From Ruaniaceae bacterium (GTDB lineage Bacteria; Actinomycetota; Actinomycetes; Actinomycetales; Actinomycetaceae): DNA of 6,816 nucleotides. Location of the stretch: NCBI GenBank assembly GCA_030450655.1, contig JAKDIE010000074.1, positions 1-6,816 on the forward strand, in the 5' to 3' direction. Below, piece after piece: positions 5,496-6,816 of the stretch. How positions within the stretch are numbered: position 1 is the stretch's first letter; every line of letters begins with the position of its first letter. The notes beneath the pieces were generated by a model. That model was not told the origin of the DNA. It did not search any database and saw nothing but the letters and a program-made list of their open reading frames with translations. A program made the translations under genes and the position numbers.

Positions 5496-6347
5496 ATGTC
5501 AATCGGATTCGTGACCATTGTCCTCATCGTCTTCGCCGCGATGGCGGCGCTCGCGGTCATCATGGGGGTTGTCCTCACGGTCGCCGGGAGAACCGACGAG
5601 CCAAGCCGCGGCGCCCGCCGCCGCATCCAGATCCTGTACGGAACCGCCGCGCTGGTGGGGATCTCGTTCACACTCCTGGTGGTCTACGCCTTCCCCACCG
5701 TGTACGTGAACTCAACCGAGGTCCCCGGCCTCCTCGCCGCGCTCGGCCCCTCGCTGGCCGGGATCCTCTTCGTGGATGTCGCCGCGCTCGGCGAGTCCTT
5801 CTGGCCGAAGCCGAAGGGCGAGCAACGCGGCGCGTACCTCACCCGCCGGCCCGCCCTCGCGAACGCCGCATCCGTCCCCAAGTGGGCCACCGTCACCTGG
5901 GGAGCACTGCTGGCGGCGTTCCTCGTCTTCGCGGGCATCGTTGCGACGAGCGACGGCGAATCCGCCGGCCGCTCCATCGCTCACATGGTGACGGATCCGA
6001 ACGTCAGCGGCGCCAGCGGCCCCTTCCCCGGCTGGCCGTACGGGATCCCCATGCTGATCGGCGCCGCGTTCCTCGCACTCTTCACACTCGGCGTGCTACA
6101 CGTGATCGCGCGCCGCCCCGCCGTTGGCGGCACCACCCCGGAAGAGGACGCCGCACTCCGCCGCATCTCAGCCACCAACCTCGTCAAGGGCGTGCAACTC
6201 TCCCTCGCGGCCAGCCTCGCCGCAGTGCTCTTCTTCGGCGGCACCGCGGCGCACAGCGCCCACTGGTGGTGGGGCGCCCCGCTGGCCGTTGCTGCGCCAG
6301 TGGTAGCAATCGCCTCGATCGCCGTCCTCGCCTGGAGGACGAAGTGA
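5496..6347 (+). CDS. Multi-spanning membrane protein of unknown function, in operon with a GntR regulator
   Basis: I do not recognise a family for this 283-residue protein. It has about seven hydrophobic segments, near residues 5-30, 46-69, 78-99, 130-151, 182-205, 232-252 and 259-280. Short loops join them: a basic loop at 31-45 (GRTDEPSRGARRR), a loop at 100-129 with FWPKPKGEQRGAY, a longer probably extracytoplasmic loop at 152-181 ending in GPFPGWPYG, and a charged loop at 206-231. It ends in WRTK. No signal peptide cleavage site, ABC motif or enzyme motif is visible. The ATG at 5496 has AAAGGAG 7 nt upstream. The next gene, a GntR regulator, overlaps its stop by 4 nt (GTGA), so the two are co-translated. 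Its expression is probably controlled by the operator at 5424-5449. A transporter, sensor or DUF1648-like partner of GntR regulators are guesses; the Pro/His/Trp-Gly motif I associate with DUF1648 is not evident. Confidence 0.85.
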   Translation: MSIGFVTIVLIVFAAMAALAVIMGVVLTVAGRTDEPSRGARRRIQILYGTAALVGISFTLLVVYAFPTVYVNSTEVPGLLAALGPSLAGILFVDVAALGESFWPKPKGEQRGAYLTRRPALANAASVPKWATVTWGALLAAFLVFAGIVATSDGESAGRSIAHMVTDPNVSGASGPFPGWPYGIPMLIGAAFLALFTLGVLHVIARRPAVGGTTPEEDAALRRISATNLVKGVQLSLAASLAAVLFFGGTAAHSAHWWWGAPLAVAAPVVAIASIAVLAWRTK

Positions 6348-6727
6348 GCACGCACATCACCGTTGACATGGGCTCGGCGGTCCCCCCTTTCGAGCAGGTG
6401 CGCTCGCAGCTCGCCTCCCTGATCGCCGCCGGAACACTCGCCCCTGGTGCCCGGCTCCCCACCGTGCGGGACCTCGCAGCGGATCTCGGGATCGCCGTCG
6501 GCACCGTGACACGTGCGTATCGGGAGCTGGAGATGCTCGGGCTCGTGACATCGCGCCGCCGCGTGGGGACTGTCGTGTCCGAGGGGGCGAGGATTGGCTC
6601 TGAGCCCGTGCGGGACGCCGTCGATCAGCTGGTGCGTGCGGCGAGGATTTCAGGTATCTCCGACGACGACGTCCTAGCCCTCGTCCACGGCGCCCTCCTT
6701 GGGAAGCCCGCCGGCCAGGAACCGTGA
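6344..6727 (+). CDS. GntR family transcriptional regulator, YtrA-type
   Basis: A 127-residue DNA-binding repressor. Residues about 10-80 form the GntR winged helix: PPFEQVRSQLASLIAAG opens it, LAPGARLPTVRDLAADLGIA holds the helix-turn-helix entry at 32-51, GTVTRAYRELEMLGLV at 53-68 is the recognition helix region, and RRRVGTVVSE at 71-80 is the wing. Only about 45 residues follow (two predicted helices, near 86-101 and 106-119), the short dimer tail that marks the YtrA subfamily; there is no room for an FCD or UTRA ligand domain. The start is GTG 6344, overlapping the preceding stop as GTGA, with GGAGG about 5 nt upstream. The palindrome at 5424-5449 is its likely target, giving negative feedback on its own operon. 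YtrA-type genes commonly sit with ABC transporter genes, but here the visible partner is an unassigned membrane protein. Confidence 0.93.
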   Translation: MSTHITVDMGSAVPPFEQVRSQLASLIAAGTLAPGARLPTVRDLAADLGIAVGTVTRAYRELEMLGLVTSRRRVGTVVSEGARIGSEPVRDAVDQLVRAARISGISDDDVLALVHGALLGKPAGQEP

Positions 6728-6816
6728 GTGGCCTGGCACTACCCCGCGCGAGACTCTCCCAATCGAGACGTTCTTCTGCCTGGATGGCAGCGGACCCTGC
6801 CCGCAGGCTGTGGGTG

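Noticed and set aside
5882..6343. Upstream part of the 281-residue frame containing the GntR regulator
   Set aside because: It overlaps the membrane protein gene in another frame and is Arg/Pro-rich; GntR homology begins only at GTG 6344.
1..6816. CRISPR array, insertion sequence, prophage or toxin-antitoxin module
   Set aside because: No spaced direct repeats, transposase, integrase, attachment-like duplication or toxin/antitoxin pair is visible; the tRNA gene shows no nearby duplicated 3' end.

Overview
The window looks like chromosomal core DNA from a high-GC Gram-positive bacterium (Actinomycetota). The evidence is the strong G/C bias at third codon positions, frequent GTG starts, a NusG with a long acidic N-terminal extension, and the gene order adenosine deaminase / phosphotransferase / class I aminotransferase / tRNA-Trp / secE / nusG, which I recall as typical of actinobacteria. 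I cannot name a genus from the sequence. Calls rest on reading motifs and gene order; no database search was run.

Layout, left to right. (1) Positions 1-1039, minus strand: tRNA-Trp, secE and the 5' two thirds or more of nusG. This is the start of the transcription/ribosome cluster, which normally continues into rplK beyond the left edge. (2) Positions 1040-1243: a 204-nt divergent spacer holding a probable tRNA promoter and the start region of the aminotransferase; I see no gene in it. (3) Positions 1244-2443, plus strand: a class I aspartate-type aminotransferase. It converges on a minus-strand pair, add-like deaminase (4733-3708) followed by an APH-fold phosphotransferase (3670-2471). A perfect 13-bp inverted repeat at 2459-2496 lies across the convergent 3' ends and probably acts as a two-way terminator. 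(4) Positions 4734-4877: a structured spacer with a probable leaderless promoter for the deaminase, a short hairpin that would carry a UUCG loop in minus-strand RNA, a 50-bp near-perfect palindrome with 24-bp arms, and a tandem 7-bp repeat. (5) Positions 4878-5294, minus strand: a YccF-type membrane protein built from two related halves. (6) Positions 5295-5495: a 201-nt divergent spacer with a 26-bp operator-like palindrome (12-bp arms) that contains a consensus TTGACA -35 box. (7) Positions 5496-6727, plus strand: a multi-spanning membrane protein of unknown function, then a short YtrA-type GntR repressor overlapping it by 4 nt. The last 89 nt may begin another gene of the same operon.

How it fits together: the left part is housekeeping (protein export, transcription elongation, tRNA, amino-acid and purine metabolism). 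The least ordinary part is the right end. There the operator, membrane protein and GntR regulator form a compact unit that reads as self-regulated, with the repressor binding over its own -35 box. YtrA-type repressors are usually linked to ABC transporters; no ABC gene is visible here, and the membrane protein has no motif I recognise. That module and the 50-bp palindrome are the two places most worth following up.
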